Notes under the pieces: generated by a model
Seen by the model: the letters and a program-made list of their open reading frames with translations, nothing else
Databases searched by the model: none
Told to the model about the DNA's origin: nothing
Assembly: GCA_937895345.1 (NCBI GenBank)
Contig: CALAWP010000033.1
Coordinates: 62,001-126,000, forward strand
Source: an uncultured Paenibacillus sp.
Lineage (GTDB): Bacteria > Bacillota > Bacilli > Paenibacillales > Paenibacillaceae
Direction of reading: 5' to 3'
Length of the DNA stretch: 64,000 nt
Shown here: positions 8,118 to 16,613 of the stretch, in pieces
How positions within the stretch are numbered: position 1 is the first letter of the stretch
How the letters are laid out: the number at the start of each line of letters is the position of its first letter
Program-made: the position numbers and the translations under genes

Positions 8118-10457
8118 ATGGATGCAGGTCAAACCGTCGTAACCGTTGATATATATGGAATCCAGTACAAGCTGAAAGGCCATTCCAACGTCGATTATAT
8201 AAAGAGGGTTGCAGGGTCGGTAGACGAGAGCATGAAGAAGCTGGCGAGCCATTATCAACGGCTGGACATGCAGAAGCTGGCGGTGCTTTGCTCCGTGCAA
8301 ATTATGGAGGAAGTGTTCCGGCTTCGCAGGGACGTCGCCCGATTGCAGGAAGCGGAGGCGCGGTTGCTGGCCGTCGAACAGCAGCTTGACGATGAGAGGC
8401 GCTCCAGAGCGGAGCTGAGGCAAGCGATGGAAGACGCGGAGCGGAGCTTCCGCGCGAAGCTTGACGAGCTGGAGCAAGCTGCGGCCGCGGCCGCAGCCTT
8501 GCTGGAGGAGGCCAAGGCGGAGCATAACGAAGCGATGAACCGGTTGACCGGGGAGCATCGTGAGGCGATGGAGAAGCTTAGGCAAGAGCTGGAGCTGGAC
8601 AAAAAAACGGAGCTTGTGCAGCTGAAAAGCAGGCTGGAAACCGAGCTGGCGAAGCAGGAGGAAGAAAAAAACAAGCAGCTCGCGCAGCTTGGCGCCGCGT
8701 TAAACGCGCAGCGCGAAGATGAGCTTGCCGGTCTCGCGAAGGAATGGCAGGCCAAATGGGACGATCGCGAACGGCAATGGTCGGAGACGGCGGCGGCAAG
8801 CTCGGAGGAGCAAGCGAAAGCGGCTGCCGAAAGGGAAGAACGCTGGAGGCGGGAGACCGAGGACAAAGAGGCCGCATGGCGGAAAGCGCTGGCGGACAAG
8901 GAAGCGGAATGGCAGTCGAAGCTGGCGGATAAGGAAGCCGAGTGGAGCGCTTCGATGACCGAGAAGGAAGAGGCTTTGCGCAAGGAGCTGTCCGAGAAGG
9001 AAGCGTTCTGGCGCCAGACGCTGGCGGACAAGGAAGCGGCCTGGAAACGGGAGGCCGAAAGTCTGGAGCAGACGCACCGGGCGAATCTGGAACGGCGCCG
9101 CAGCGGGTGGCTGGAGGAGCGCGGACGGTTGACCGCCCGGCTGGAGGAGCTGCAGCAAGGGCGGCTGGCGGACAAGGAAGCTTACGAGCAAAGAATAACG
9201 CTGGCGGACGACGAGCTGATGAAGGCAATGGAGCAGGAGGAGGCGCTCCGCTCGGCCTGCGCGCAGCTGGAATCCGAGTTGAGGACGGCGCGGGACGAGC
9301 TGAAGGATGCGCAGGAAGACGCCGCGGCAATGCAGGACGAGGCTTCCGCCTTGCGCGCGCAATTGGAGTCGGCCGAGCTCGCGGCGAAGAAGGAGCGGGA
9401 GCTTCGGGCCGCTCAGCTTGAAGAGGAGCGGCTGCAGCGGGAGGAAGCGCTGTCGAAGGAACGCGCGCTAGCGAAGGCGGCGCTGGAGGAGCAGGAAAGG
9501 CGGGCCGCTGCCAGGCTGGAAGAGGAGCGGAAGAAAGCCGCTCAGTTGGAGGAAGATCGGAAGCAAGCCGAAGCCCGGCTGGAGGAGGAGCGCCACCGCT
9601 TGACGCGGCAATTTGCGGAGGACAAGGACGAGCTGCAATTGCGGCTGATGGAGCTGGAAGAGCAAGTGTCGCAAGTGGCGGGCCGGGAGCGCGAGCTGCA
9701 AGAGCAATTGGCTCGATTGACGGGCCGGGAGTGCGAGTTGCAAGAGCAATTGGCCCGATTGACGGGCCGGGAGCGCGAGTTGCAAGAGCAATTGGCCCGA
9801 TTGACGGGCCGGGAACGCGAGCTGGAAGAGCAATTGGCTCGATTGACGAGCCGGGAGCGCGAATTGAAAGAGCAAGTGTCGCAATGGACGAGCCGGGAGC
9901 GCGAGCTGGAAGAGCAAGTGTCGCAAGTGACGGGCCGGGAGCGCGAACTGCAAGAGCAATTGGCTCGGTTGACGGACCGCGAGAACGAACTGAAGCAGCA
10001 ACTGGCGCGGCAATCGGACCGCGAGCGCGAGCTGCTTGAGCAGCTGGAGCTGACCGCAGCCAAGGAGCGGCTCGCTTCGGGCGGATTGGAAGCGGCCGCC
10101 GAACGCGAGCATGAGCTCGCCGCGAAGCTGGACGACTTGCAGAAGCGGCTGGAGCTGGCCGTCCGGGAAACGGACGAGCTTAGACATTCCCAGGAGCTGA
10201 TGGCGGAAGAGGAAGCGCAGCTGAAGCAGCGCCTGCGGGAGGCGATGACCGAGGCGGCGGCTGCTTCGGAAGCCGGAACCGAATGGGAGGAGCAGCTGGA
10301 GCGGCTGCGGCGTGAGCGCGACGAGGCGGCCGCAGCGTCCAAAAAGCTGCAGGAAGAGCAAGCCTCTTTGTTGGACGACCATAACAAGCTCAAAAACGAA
10401 TATGCCAAGCTTCAAACCGAATTTAACGAATGGATCGAATTGATCGAGCAAAGCTGA
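8118..10457 (+). CDS. zapA: ZapA cell-division protein fused to a giant coiled coil
   Basis: The first about 95 residues are a ZapA domain (VTVDIYGIQYKLKGH, then VDYIKRVAGSVDESM and a helix leading to LCSVQIMEEVFRLRRDV). ZapA binds FtsZ and bundles its filaments at the division site; in Bacillus it is about 85 residues. Here it runs on into about 685 residues of almost pure charged coiled coil (Glu, Arg, Lys, Ala, Leu), giving 779 residues. Residues about 508-647 are a 14-residue (two-heptad) repeat, ERELQEQLARLTGR and variants, encoded by 42-bp units. ATG 8118 is chosen because GGGAGG lies 9 bases upstream and it matches ZapA starts; ATG 8073 is an alternative. Position after pheT is that of yshA/zapA in Bacillus. 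The extension is one uninterrupted frame. Confidence 0.85.
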   Translation: MDAGQTVVTVDIYGIQYKLKGHSNVDYIKRVAGSVDESMKKLASHYQRLDMQKLAVLCSVQIMEEVFRLRRDVARLQEAEARLLAVEQQLDDERRSRAELRQAMEDAERSFRAKLDELEQAAAAAAALLEEAKAEHNEAMNRLTGEHREAMEKLRQELELDKKTELVQLKSRLETELAKQEEEKNKQLAQLGAALNAQREDELAGLAKEWQAKWDDRERQWSETAAASSEEQAKAAAEREERWRRETEDKEAAWRKALADKEAEWQSKLADKEAEWSASMTEKEEALRKELSEKEAFWRQTLADKEAAWKREAESLEQTHRANLERRRSGWLEERGRLTARLEELQQGRLADKEAYEQRITLADDELMKAMEQEEALRSACAQLESELRTARDELKDAQEDAAAMQDEASALRAQLESAELAAKKERELRAAQLEEERLQREEALSKERALAKAALEEQERRAAARLEEERKKAAQLEEDRKQAEARLEEERHRLTRQFAEDKDELQLRLMELEEQVSQVAGRERELQEQLARLTGRECELQEQLARLTGRERELQEQLARLTGRERELEEQLARLTSRERELKEQVSQWTSRERELEEQVSQVTGRERELQEQLARLTDRENELKQQLARQSDRERELLEQLELTAAKERLASGGLEAAAEREHELAAKLDDLQKRLELAVRETDELRHSQELMAEEEAQLKQRLREAMTEAAAASEAGTEWEEQLERLRRERDEAAAASKKLQEEQASLLDDHNKLKNEYAKLQTEFNEWIELIEQS
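9638..10057 (+). repeat. Ten-unit 42-bp tandem repeat inside zapA
   Basis: Units begin at 9638 (diverged), 9680, 9722, 9764, 9806, 9848, 9890, 9932, 9974 and 10016. Each encodes 14 residues of the pattern GRERELQEQLARLT. Central units differ by only a few bases (for example those at 9722 and 9764), while flanking units are more diverged, as expected from expansion by slippage or unequal recombination. Because the period is 14 codons, loss or gain of units keeps the frame and the heptad phase. Confidence 0.92.
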
Positions 10458-10513
10458 TGCCAGGAGCCTGCCTGCCATACATTGCGGCAGCGGCGCGAAA
10501 TATAGGAAAAGGA

Positions 10514-10556
10514 GCCGTGCGGGATATCAAATTCTGATATCCGCACGGCCCCTTTT
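10514..10556. terminator. Bidirectional terminator between convergent genes
   Basis: A long stem (10514-10529 with 10535-10549, 15 pairs and one bulged G, AATTC loop) is followed on the + strand by CCCCTTTTATG. It lies between the stop of zapA and the stop of the convergent lipoprotein gene, so it can serve both; an A-rich stretch on the left gives the minus-strand T tract (CCTTTTCC). Confidence 0.85.
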
Positions 10557-10581
10557 ATGAAAGACCGCCTGATTCGGCCGG

Positions 10582-10977
10582 TTATTGCACAACGAGCTGG
10601 GCTTTCATCAGCCGATGGCCTCTGCCGCACGGCACGTTGCAAATGATATCGTACGTTCCGGGCTCGTCAATTTGGACGGAAACCGTCTTGCCGTCTTTAA
10701 TGTCGTAGTCGGTTTTCAGAATGCTGATGCCGTGTACGCCGTCCACCGATTTCAGCGTGACGTTAACTGCCTCGCCCGCTTTGATCGTATATTGTTCCTG
10801 GTCGAATTCCCAGTCGGATGCGGAAATGACAATGCCGGAGCCCTCTTCGCCGCCCGCGTTCGCTGTTGCGTCGACAGCGGAGCCATCCTGCTCCCCTTTG
10901 CCGCCCGAGTTGGATCCGCATGCGGCAATCACAAGCGCCAGCGTCAGGACGGACGCAAAAATCAGCCATTTTTTCAT
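10582..10977 (-). CDS. CuA-type cupredoxin lipoprotein (COX subunit II-like)
   Basis: The 131-residue product has a lipoprotein signal peptide (MKKWLIFASV..) with a lipobox ending at Cys20, a Gly/Ser/Glu-rich tether, and one cupredoxin domain (about 50-131). The end carries the CuA pattern C113-x3-C117-x3-H121-x2-M124 (CNVPCGRGHRLM) with a further candidate ligand His82 in GVHGIS. That is the copper pattern of cytochrome c oxidase subunit II, but the two transmembrane helices of true subunit II are absent. It may be an electron carrier or a copper chaperone on the outer face of the membrane. The frame is open from 10998, but MKK at 10977 gives a proper signal peptide. The gene is monocistronic and convergent with zapA. 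Confidence 0.85.
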   Translation of the reverse strand: MKKWLIFASVLTLALVIAACGSNSGGKGEQDGSAVDATANAGGEEGSGIVISASDWEFDQEQYTIKAGEAVNVTLKSVDGVHGISILKTDYDIKDGKTVSVQIDEPGTYDIICNVPCGRGHRLMKAQLVVQ

Positions 10978-11202
10978 GATCAGTTGTCCCCTTTCCATCT
11001 CTAATCATCGTTTGTTATTATCGTTTCTTTCTCATTGTAATCCATTTGACGCAAGGATAAAGTCGCCGTGGTGAATACAGTTTGACAAAATGATGGCGAT
11101 TTGATGAAAACAAACATAAGCCCCGGCCGCCTTATGGAAAAGGGGCAAGGGCTTGCGGCTGGCAAAGCCGGGACGCGGTACTTCTCCCGGATCGTATAAT
11201 CG

Positions 11203-11562
11203 TTAAGCTCTTCTGCGGCGGCCGGATTCGTATGGCGTGCTGACCGGGATAAACAGGTCGATAATCCCGATGACCAGAGCGGCCAGAATGGCGCCCAGCC
11301 AAGTAACTTCAACGCCGCCAACGATAAATTGGGCAATCCATATGACGGCGGCGCTGGCCAGAAAACCGACGATCCCTCTGCCGAACGGCGTCACCTTTTT
11401 GCCGAATATGCCTTCAATGACCCATCCCAAAGCCGCAATGACGAGGGCCAGAAACAGCGCGCTCCAAAAGCCGCCGACGGAAAACTGAGGCACGATCAGC
11501 CCGACGAGCATAAGAACCAAGGCCGACACGATAAAACGGACGACATGTCCCAAAAATGTCAT
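11203..11562 (-). CDS. YvlD-like phage-holin-4 family membrane protein
   Basis: This 119-residue protein is almost entirely four hydrophobic segments (about 4-26, 31-51, 60-82, 88-108) with a basic tail (SGRRRRA). It carries the GRGIVGFLASAAVIW and ALFLALVIAALGW blocks of the phage_holin_4_2 / YvlD family, whose role is unclear though members are linked to envelope stress in Bacillus. I chose ATG 11562 because AAAGGAGG lies 7 bases upstream; the frame is open from 11589. It is in line with the lipoprotein gene but separated by about 225 bases, so co-transcription is uncertain. Confidence 0.8.
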   Translation of the reverse strand: MTFLGHVVRFIVSALVLMLVGLIVPQFSVGGFWSALFLALVIAALGWVIEGIFGKKVTPFGRGIVGFLASAAVIWIAQFIVGGVEVTWLGAILAALVIGIIDLFIPVSTPYESGRRRRA

Positions 11563-11689
11563 GCTGCATCCTCCTTTGACTGTGTACAAACCGAATTTGG
11601 AACCGATAACTATGGTTGCGATTCATTCGGGATTAGTATCGCCGCCGATGCCGAAAATATGTATAGCCGTTTAGTAAAGGGACGAAATC

Positions 11690-11718
11690 GTGCAACCTGG
11701 CAAAGCTTCGGCTATAAT
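11690..11718 (+). promoter_or_regulatory. Putative promoter of mutS2
   Basis: A consensus -10 box TATAAT (11713-11718) lies 24 bases before the TTG start of mutS2, with a weak -35 box GTGCAA (11690-11695) 17 bases further upstream. Confidence 0.6.
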
Positions 11719-11741
11719 AAGGGCGAGAGGAGTGTTACTCG

Positions 11742-14108
11742 TTGGATTCGAAAATATTGACCACCCTTGAATATTCGAAGATTTTATATAGATTGTCGCA
11801 GCACGCCTCCACCTCGCTGGGCAAGCAAGCCGCGGAAGCGCTTGGGCCCTCCTCCGATCTGGAGGAGGTAAAGCGGCTGCTGCAAGCGACGGACGAAGCT
11901 TATGCGGCTGACAGGCTCAAGGGAGGAGCGCCATTCGGCGGCATAGCCGACATTCGGGCTTCGCTCCATCGCGCCAAGATCGGAGGCACGCTCAATCCGC
12001 AGGAGCTGCTGGAAATTGCGTCTACGGCGCTCGGCGGCCGGCGCGTCAAGAAGCATGTCGCCGCCGTGCACGAGCAGCACCCGGTTCCGATGCTGCAGGA
12101 GGCCGCGGAACGCATCAGCGAGCATAAGCCGCTCGAGGACGCCATCCTGTCGTGCATCGACGACAATGCCGAAGTGATGGACAACGCGAGTCCCGAGCTT
12201 GCCTCCATCCGGCGAGAGCTGCGGAGCGGCGAATCGCGCATTCGCGAGCGGCTGGAATCGATGATCCGTTCCTCGTCCGTTCAGAAGATGCTGCAGGACG
12301 CTATTATTACGCTGCGAGGAGACAGGTTTGTCATCCCGGTGAAGGCGGAGTACCGTTCCAGCTTCGGCGGCATCGTGCACGACCAGTCCGGGTCGGGGGC
12401 GACGCTGTTTATCGAGCCCGAAGCGATCGTGGCGATGAACAACAAGCTGCGGGAGCTGAAGGCGTCCGAAGGACGGGAGATCGAGCGCATTTTGCAAAAG
12501 CTGACGGCCGCCGCGGCCGAGGACGCCGACGATTTGCTGCTGAACCTGGACGTGCTCGCGCAGCTCGACTTTGCGTTTGCCAAGGCCAGGCTCGCGCATG
12601 AAATGAAAGCGTCCAGGCCGATGATGAACGACCGGGGCTTTCTTAAAATCAAAAAAGGCCGCCATCCGCTCATCGATCGGGACAAGGTCGTTCCGCTCGA
12701 CGTAGAGCTCGGCAACACGTTCAGCAGCATCATCGTCACGGGTCCGAATACGGGCGGCAAAACGGTCACGCTGAAGACGATCGGCCTGCTCAGCCTGATG
12801 TCCATGTCGGGTTTGTTTGTGCCGGCCGACGAGGGCAGCCAGCTTTGCGTGTTCGATGCGATTTATGCGGATATCGGAGACGAGCAAAGCATCGAGCAAA
12901 GCCTCAGTACGTTTTCGAGCCATCTGACCAATATTATTCGCATTCTGAATATTATGACGTCCAAAAGCCTGGTGCTGCTCGACGAGCTGGGTGCGGGCAC
13001 CGACCCTGCGGAAGGCTCCGCGCTGGCCATCGCCATTTTGGAGCATATCCATGCCAAAGGCTGCCGCATCGTCGCCACGACGCATTACAGCGAGCTGAAG
13101 GCGTACGCATACAACCGCAAGGGCGTGATCAACGCCAGCATGGAATTCGACATCGCGACGCTCAGCCCGACTTACCGGCTGCTTGTCGGCGTGCCCGGCC
13201 GAAGCAACGCCTTTGCCATTGCCGAACGGCTGGGGCTTGCCGCCTCGATCATCGATCGGGCCAAAGGCGAGGTGAGCGAGGAGGATCAGCGGGTCGAGAG
13301 CATGATCGCGTCCCTGGAGCAAAATCGTCTGAGCGCGGAAACCGAGCGCCAGACGGCGGAATCGCTTCGCCTGCAGCTGGAGCAGCTGAGGGCGAAGCAC
13401 GAGGCGGAGCGTCAAAGATTCGAGGAGCAAAAGGAGCGGCTTCTTCTGAAAGCGCAGGAGGAAGCGCGCGAAACGGTCGCCAAAGCGATGCGCGAGGCGG
13501 AGCAAATTATAGCCGATTTGCGGAAGCTTGCGATGGAAGAAGGAGCAGCCGTCAAGGAGCATAAGCTGATTGAAGCGAAGCGCCGCCTGGAGGAAGCGAT
13601 GCCGGAGCAGCGGCGGCCGAAGCGGAATGCGGAGCGCGGGAAAGGAAAGGCCGACAAGATCGAAGCCGGCGACGAGGTGATGGTGTACAGCCTCAACCAG
13701 AAAGGCTACGTTCTGGAGCTTCACGGCACGGAGGCGACCGTGCAGCTCGGCATTATGAAGATGAAGGTCGCAATGGACGATCTGGAGCTGGTCAAAGCGA
13801 AGGAGAAGGCGAACGCCGCGCCGCCGAAGGCTGCCGCGACCATGAAGCGGACGCGCGACGAGCATGTCCGGATGGAGCTGGATTTGCGGGGCGAAAGTTT
13901 GGAAGAGGCCATTATGGAAGTGGACCGTTTCTTGGACGAATCGTTTTTGGCGGGGTTTGGCCAGGTCTACATTATTCACGGCAAAGGAACCGGGGTATTG
14001 CGCACGGGCATTCAGCAATATTTGCGCAAGCACAGCCATGTAAAGAGCTTCCGCAACGGGGAATTCGGGGAAGGCGGCATGGGCGTAACCGTGGCCGAGC
14101 TGAAATAA
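11742..14108 (+). CDS. mutS2: Endonuclease MutS2
   Basis: MutS2 (788 residues) is a MutS-family ATPase without the mismatch-reading domain. It suppresses recombination and acts on collided ribosomes in Bacillus. Visible are the MutS core, Walker A GPNTGGKTVTLK near residue 334, Walker B LVLLDELGAGTDP near 410-420, a long coiled coil (about 520-625), a KOW-like segment (GDEVMVYSLNQKGYV, about 645-660) and the C-terminal Smr nuclease domain (about 707-788) with ELDLRGESLEEA and YIIHGKGTGVLR. The start is TTG with AGGAG nine bases upstream. Bacillus has cvpA and polX between zapA and mutS2; here they are missing and two minus-strand genes take their place. Confidence 0.96.
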   Translation: MDSKILTTLEYSKILYRLSQHASTSLGKQAAEALGPSSDLEEVKRLLQATDEAYAADRLKGGAPFGGIADIRASLHRAKIGGTLNPQELLEIASTALGGRRVKKHVAAVHEQHPVPMLQEAAERISEHKPLEDAILSCIDDNAEVMDNASPELASIRRELRSGESRIRERLESMIRSSSVQKMLQDAIITLRGDRFVIPVKAEYRSSFGGIVHDQSGSGATLFIEPEAIVAMNNKLRELKASEGREIERILQKLTAAAAEDADDLLLNLDVLAQLDFAFAKARLAHEMKASRPMMNDRGFLKIKKGRHPLIDRDKVVPLDVELGNTFSSIIVTGPNTGGKTVTLKTIGLLSLMSMSGLFVPADEGSQLCVFDAIYADIGDEQSIEQSLSTFSSHLTNIIRILNIMTSKSLVLLDELGAGTDPAEGSALAIAILEHIHAKGCRIVATTHYSELKAYAYNRKGVINASMEFDIATLSPTYRLLVGVPGRSNAFAIAERLGLAASIIDRAKGEVSEEDQRVESMIASLEQNRLSAETERQTAESLRLQLEQLRAKHEAERQRFEEQKERLLLKAQEEARETVAKAMREAEQIIADLRKLAMEEGAAVKEHKLIEAKRRLEEAMPEQRRPKRNAERGKGKADKIEAGDEVMVYSLNQKGYVLELHGTEATVQLGIMKMKVAMDDLELVKAKEKANAAPPKAAATMKRTRDEHVRMELDLRGESLEEAIMEVDRFLDESFLAGFGQVYIIHGKGTGVLRTGIQQYLRKHSHVKSFRNGEFGEGGMGVTVAELK

Positions 14109-14180
14109 TTGATGCCGGAAGGGCGTCCGCGCCGCTGGCCGGACGCTCGAGGGACCAAGCATAGGATCGGAGGGATTGCG

Positions 14181-14603
14181 ATGGAACCGGGAATCGATAC
14201 GCTTCTCCATAACCCGTTCGCTGCATCGATCGTATTCGTGTCGGTGACGGTGTTGTCGTTGATTGTGTTTTTGTCCATTTTCGAACTGGTGACGAAATAT
14301 AAATGCTGGGGCGAAATCAAAAAAGGCAATTTGTCCGTGGCCATGGCGACGGGCGGCAAAATATTCGGGATCTGCAATATTTTCCGCTTTTCCATTGAAG
14401 CCAACGATTCGATTTACGAGAGCATGATTTGGGGGGCTTACGGCTTCGTTATTTTGCTCGTCGCTTATTTTCTGTTCGAATTTATGACGCCCGTTTTCCG
14501 CATCGACGAAGAGATCGCCCGGGATAACCGGGCCGTTGGTTTTATCGCCATGATTATTTCCGTCTCTTTGTCGTACGTGATCGGAGCGACGGTCATTATT
14601 TAA
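14181..14603 (+). CDS. yshE: YshE-like DUF350 membrane protein
   Basis: The 140-residue membrane protein has four hydrophobic segments (about 15-38, 57-72, 84-104, 118-138) and the family block YKCWGEIKKGNLSVAMATGGKIFG with internal repeat-like spacing, as in DUF350 proteins. ATG 14181 is preceded by GGAGGG. It follows mutS2 directly, as yshE does in Bacillus, which supports orthology. The biochemical role is unknown. Confidence 0.85.
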   Translation: MEPGIDTLLHNPFAASIVFVSVTVLSLIVFLSIFELVTKYKCWGEIKKGNLSVAMATGGKIFGICNIFRFSIEANDSIYESMIWGAYGFVILLVAYFLFEFMTPVFRIDEEIARDNRAVGFIAMIISVSLSYVIGATVII

Positions 14604-14619
14604 GTTGGAGGCCGCAGTC

Positions 14620-14700
14620 ATGAAGTATTTATGGATCGTTTTGGCCATTGTGTCCGTGCTGTTTTTTATATTTGGCATCGTATATTTAGTGATGAATTGA
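14620..14700 (+). CDS. 26-residue single-span membrane peptide
   Basis: The frame ATG 14620 to TGA 14698-14700 encodes 26 residues beginning MKYLWIVLAIVS, essentially one transmembrane helix with a Lys near the N-terminus. A ribosome site TTGGAGG lies 8 bases upstream. It sits between yshE (16-base gap) and the zinc-ribbon gene, so it is probably translated from the same mRNA. Peptides of this size often modulate membrane partners; the YshE-like neighbour is a candidate partner, by inference only. Confidence 0.65.
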   Translation: MKYLWIVLAIVSVLFFIFGIVYLVMN

Positions 14701-14717
14701 GAGGATGAGCAATCGGT

Positions 14718-15260
14718 ATGGAATCGAAACCATCGGTCCAAATCTGTCCTTGGTGCATGACCGAAATTACTTGGGACGAGGAAATCGGTCCGGAAAGCCA
14801 TTGTCCCCATTGCGACAATGAGCTGGGCGGCTACCGGTCCATCGGGTTAAACCTGGAGCGAGACGATGAAGGCGTCCGCGACTCGGAAGAGGAGACGGAG
14901 CCGGACGATTGGGAGGACGAAGAGGAGGACGCCGGCCGGCCGAATCCGTCATGGGACGAAGGCTATTTGCCGACGGACCGGGGGATGCTTGCGGCGGAAG
15001 GGATGATCCGGCGCATTGTGGACGAGCAGGACGAGGCTCCCGAATGTCCCGTATGCCGCGAGTATATGCTGGAGGCGGGCGTTCAGCAAATGGGAGGTGC
15101 CGGCTTCCGGCCGACGACGCATCAGCCGCTCGGCAAACCGATCTTGCCGGAAACGTTCGCGCTGGTCTGGTACGTCTGTTCTTCGTGCTTCCACGCCTCG
15201 TCCGTCTTGTCTCCCGCCGACCGGAAGCCGATGCTGAACCGGATGTCGGAACAGGACTGA
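14718..15260 (+). CDS. Double zinc-ribbon hypothetical protein
   Basis: This 180-residue soluble protein has two Cys-pair modules. The N-terminal ribbon is C10-P-W-C13 ... C29-P-H-C32. The second is CPVC near residue 110 and CSSC near residue 154. Between them lies a very acidic low-complexity stretch (about 48-75, EEETEPDDWEDEEEDAG). The layout suggests zinc-stabilised folding rather than catalysis. No homologue with known function is recognised. The start ATG 14718 follows GAGAGGATGAG. It is probably the last gene of the mutS2-yshE unit. Confidence 0.75.
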   Translation: MESKPSVQICPWCMTEITWDEEIGPESHCPHCDNELGGYRSIGLNLERDDEGVRDSEEETEPDDWEDEEEDAGRPNPSWDEGYLPTDRGMLAAEGMIRRIVDEQDEAPECPVCREYMLEAGVQQMGGAGFRPTTHQPLGKPILPETFALVWYVCSSCFHASSVLSPADRKPMLNRMSEQD

Positions 15261-15339
15261 CGTACGCGATTCTTCCAAAATTGGACGGGCATCGCATGGT
15301 TCGATTAGGGGCAACTTACTAAACGTATTTTTACTATTG

Positions 15340-15359
15340 GGGCCGCGCGCACGCGGCCC
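15340..15359 (+). other. Perfect hairpin just ahead of an MFS start
   Basis: An 8-bp all-GC stem (GGGCCGCG / CGCGGCCC, CGCA loop) sits about 6 bases before the GGGAGGA ribosome site of the transporter gene. It lacks a T run, so it is not an obvious terminator; it could protect the mRNA 5' end or affect ribosome loading. Confidence 0.4.
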
Positions 15360-15376
15360 GAGCGGGAGGATACGTT

Positions 15377-16594
15377 TTGGCCAAGTCATTGGAGAAGCAG
15401 GCGGTGCTGCTCTTAATCGTTCAGGCTTTGTTCGGAACCGCAGGCGCGTTGTCCGGCACGTTCCTGCCGGTCTATCTGTGGAAAGCGAGCGAGTCCTATC
15501 TCACGATCGGCTGGTTTACGCTGGCGCAATACGCCGCGAGCTGCCTGACGTTCTGGATCGCGGGCAAATGGGTCAAGGAGCATAACAAAATGAACAGTCT
15601 GCGGACGGGGATCGCTTTATCCGCGGTTTTTTATTTTGTCGTGCTTTTGCTCGGCAAGCAAGCCGAAAACTACAGCGTTCTGCTCGGCGTCATGCAGGGC
15701 GCGGCGCTCGGATTTTTTTGGCTGGCGTTCAATATCGTCTATTTCGAAGTGACCGATCCGGACAACCGGGACCGGTTCAACGGCTGGGCCGGGCTGCTGG
15801 GCTCCGCCGCGGGCATGCTTGCTCCATGGATTTCGGGGCGGCTCATCACGGCGTTGGAAGGGGAGAAGGGGTACCGGATTATTTTTACCATTTCCTCCGT
15901 CATCTTTGCCGCATGCGCTATACTGAGCTTCTGGCTCAAAAAGCGCCGGATCGAGGGCCGGTACGAATGGCTGCACGGCTTCAGGCAGCTGAAGGACAAG
16001 GGCAGTCCATGGCGCCGGATGCTTCCGGCGGCCGCGGCTCAAGGCGTCCGGGAAGGCGTGTTTATGTTTCTTGTCGGACTGACGGTTTACACCGCTACCC
16101 GGGATGAAAGCAAGCTGGGCTTATATTCCCTCATTACGTCGCTTGTCGCGCTGGTCAGCTTCTGGCTGACGGGCCGGCTGCTCAAGCAGCGGAACCGGCG
16201 CTGGTCGATGCTGATCGGGGCCGTTATGATCGCCGCCGTCATTTTGCCGCTCTTTTGGAAGGTAACGTTTGCCACGCTGCTAATATTGGGCATCGGCACT
16301 TCTTTGTTTATGCCGCTTTTCATTGTCCCTATGACCTCGGTCGCCTTCGATCTGATCGGGAAATCGAAGGAGAGCGCGAGTCATCGCGAGGAGTTTGTCG
16401 TGCTGCGGGAAACGGGTCTTGCGCTTGGCCGGATAACGGGATTGGCCGCTTACTTTATCGTGCTGCCGATCGACGACTCGCCCCGGGCGATTACTTGGCT
16501 GCTGCTGTTCGTCGGCGTGTTTCCGATCGTCGGATGGGCGCTGATCCGGCCGCTGCTCGGCGTTTCCTTGCGGCGCAACGAACCGACTACATGA
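15377..16594 (+). CDS. Major facilitator superfamily transporter
   Basis: The 405-residue protein has about 12 hydrophobic segments in two six-helix halves, with a cytoplasmic loop (about 190-215, KKRRIEGRYEWLHG) between them. The start is TTG 15377 after GGGAGGATACG. It resembles the YqgE/YxiO-like MFS group common in Bacillales; the substrate cannot be read from sequence. It is followed after 19 bases by cysteine synthase, so a role near sulfur amino acids is possible but only inferred. Confidence 0.8.
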   Translation: MAKSLEKQAVLLLIVQALFGTAGALSGTFLPVYLWKASESYLTIGWFTLAQYAASCLTFWIAGKWVKEHNKMNSLRTGIALSAVFYFVVLLLGKQAENYSVLLGVMQGAALGFFWLAFNIVYFEVTDPDNRDRFNGWAGLLGSAAGMLAPWISGRLITALEGEKGYRIIFTISSVIFAACAILSFWLKKRRIEGRYEWLHGFRQLKDKGSPWRRMLPAAAAQGVREGVFMFLVGLTVYTATRDESKLGLYSLITSLVALVSFWLTGRLLKQRNRRWSMLIGAVMIAAVILPLFWKVTFATLLILGIGTSLFMPLFIVPMTSVAFDLIGKSKESASHREEFVVLRETGLALGRITGLAAYFIVLPIDDSPRAITWLLLFVGVFPIVGWALIRPLLGVSLRRNEPTT

Positions 16595-16613
16595 CGAAGG
16601 GAGGCTGGCTGCC

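Noticed and set aside
9638..10057. Regular repeat considered as a CRISPR array
   Set aside because: The units are directly adjacent without unique spacers, are in frame and encode a heptad coiled coil.
11784..14810. Very long minus-strand open frame (about 1000 codons) opposite mutS2, yshE and beyond
   Set aside because: It mirrors strong codon bias of genuine + strand genes, has no ribosome site or family-like sequence, and covers four supported genes.
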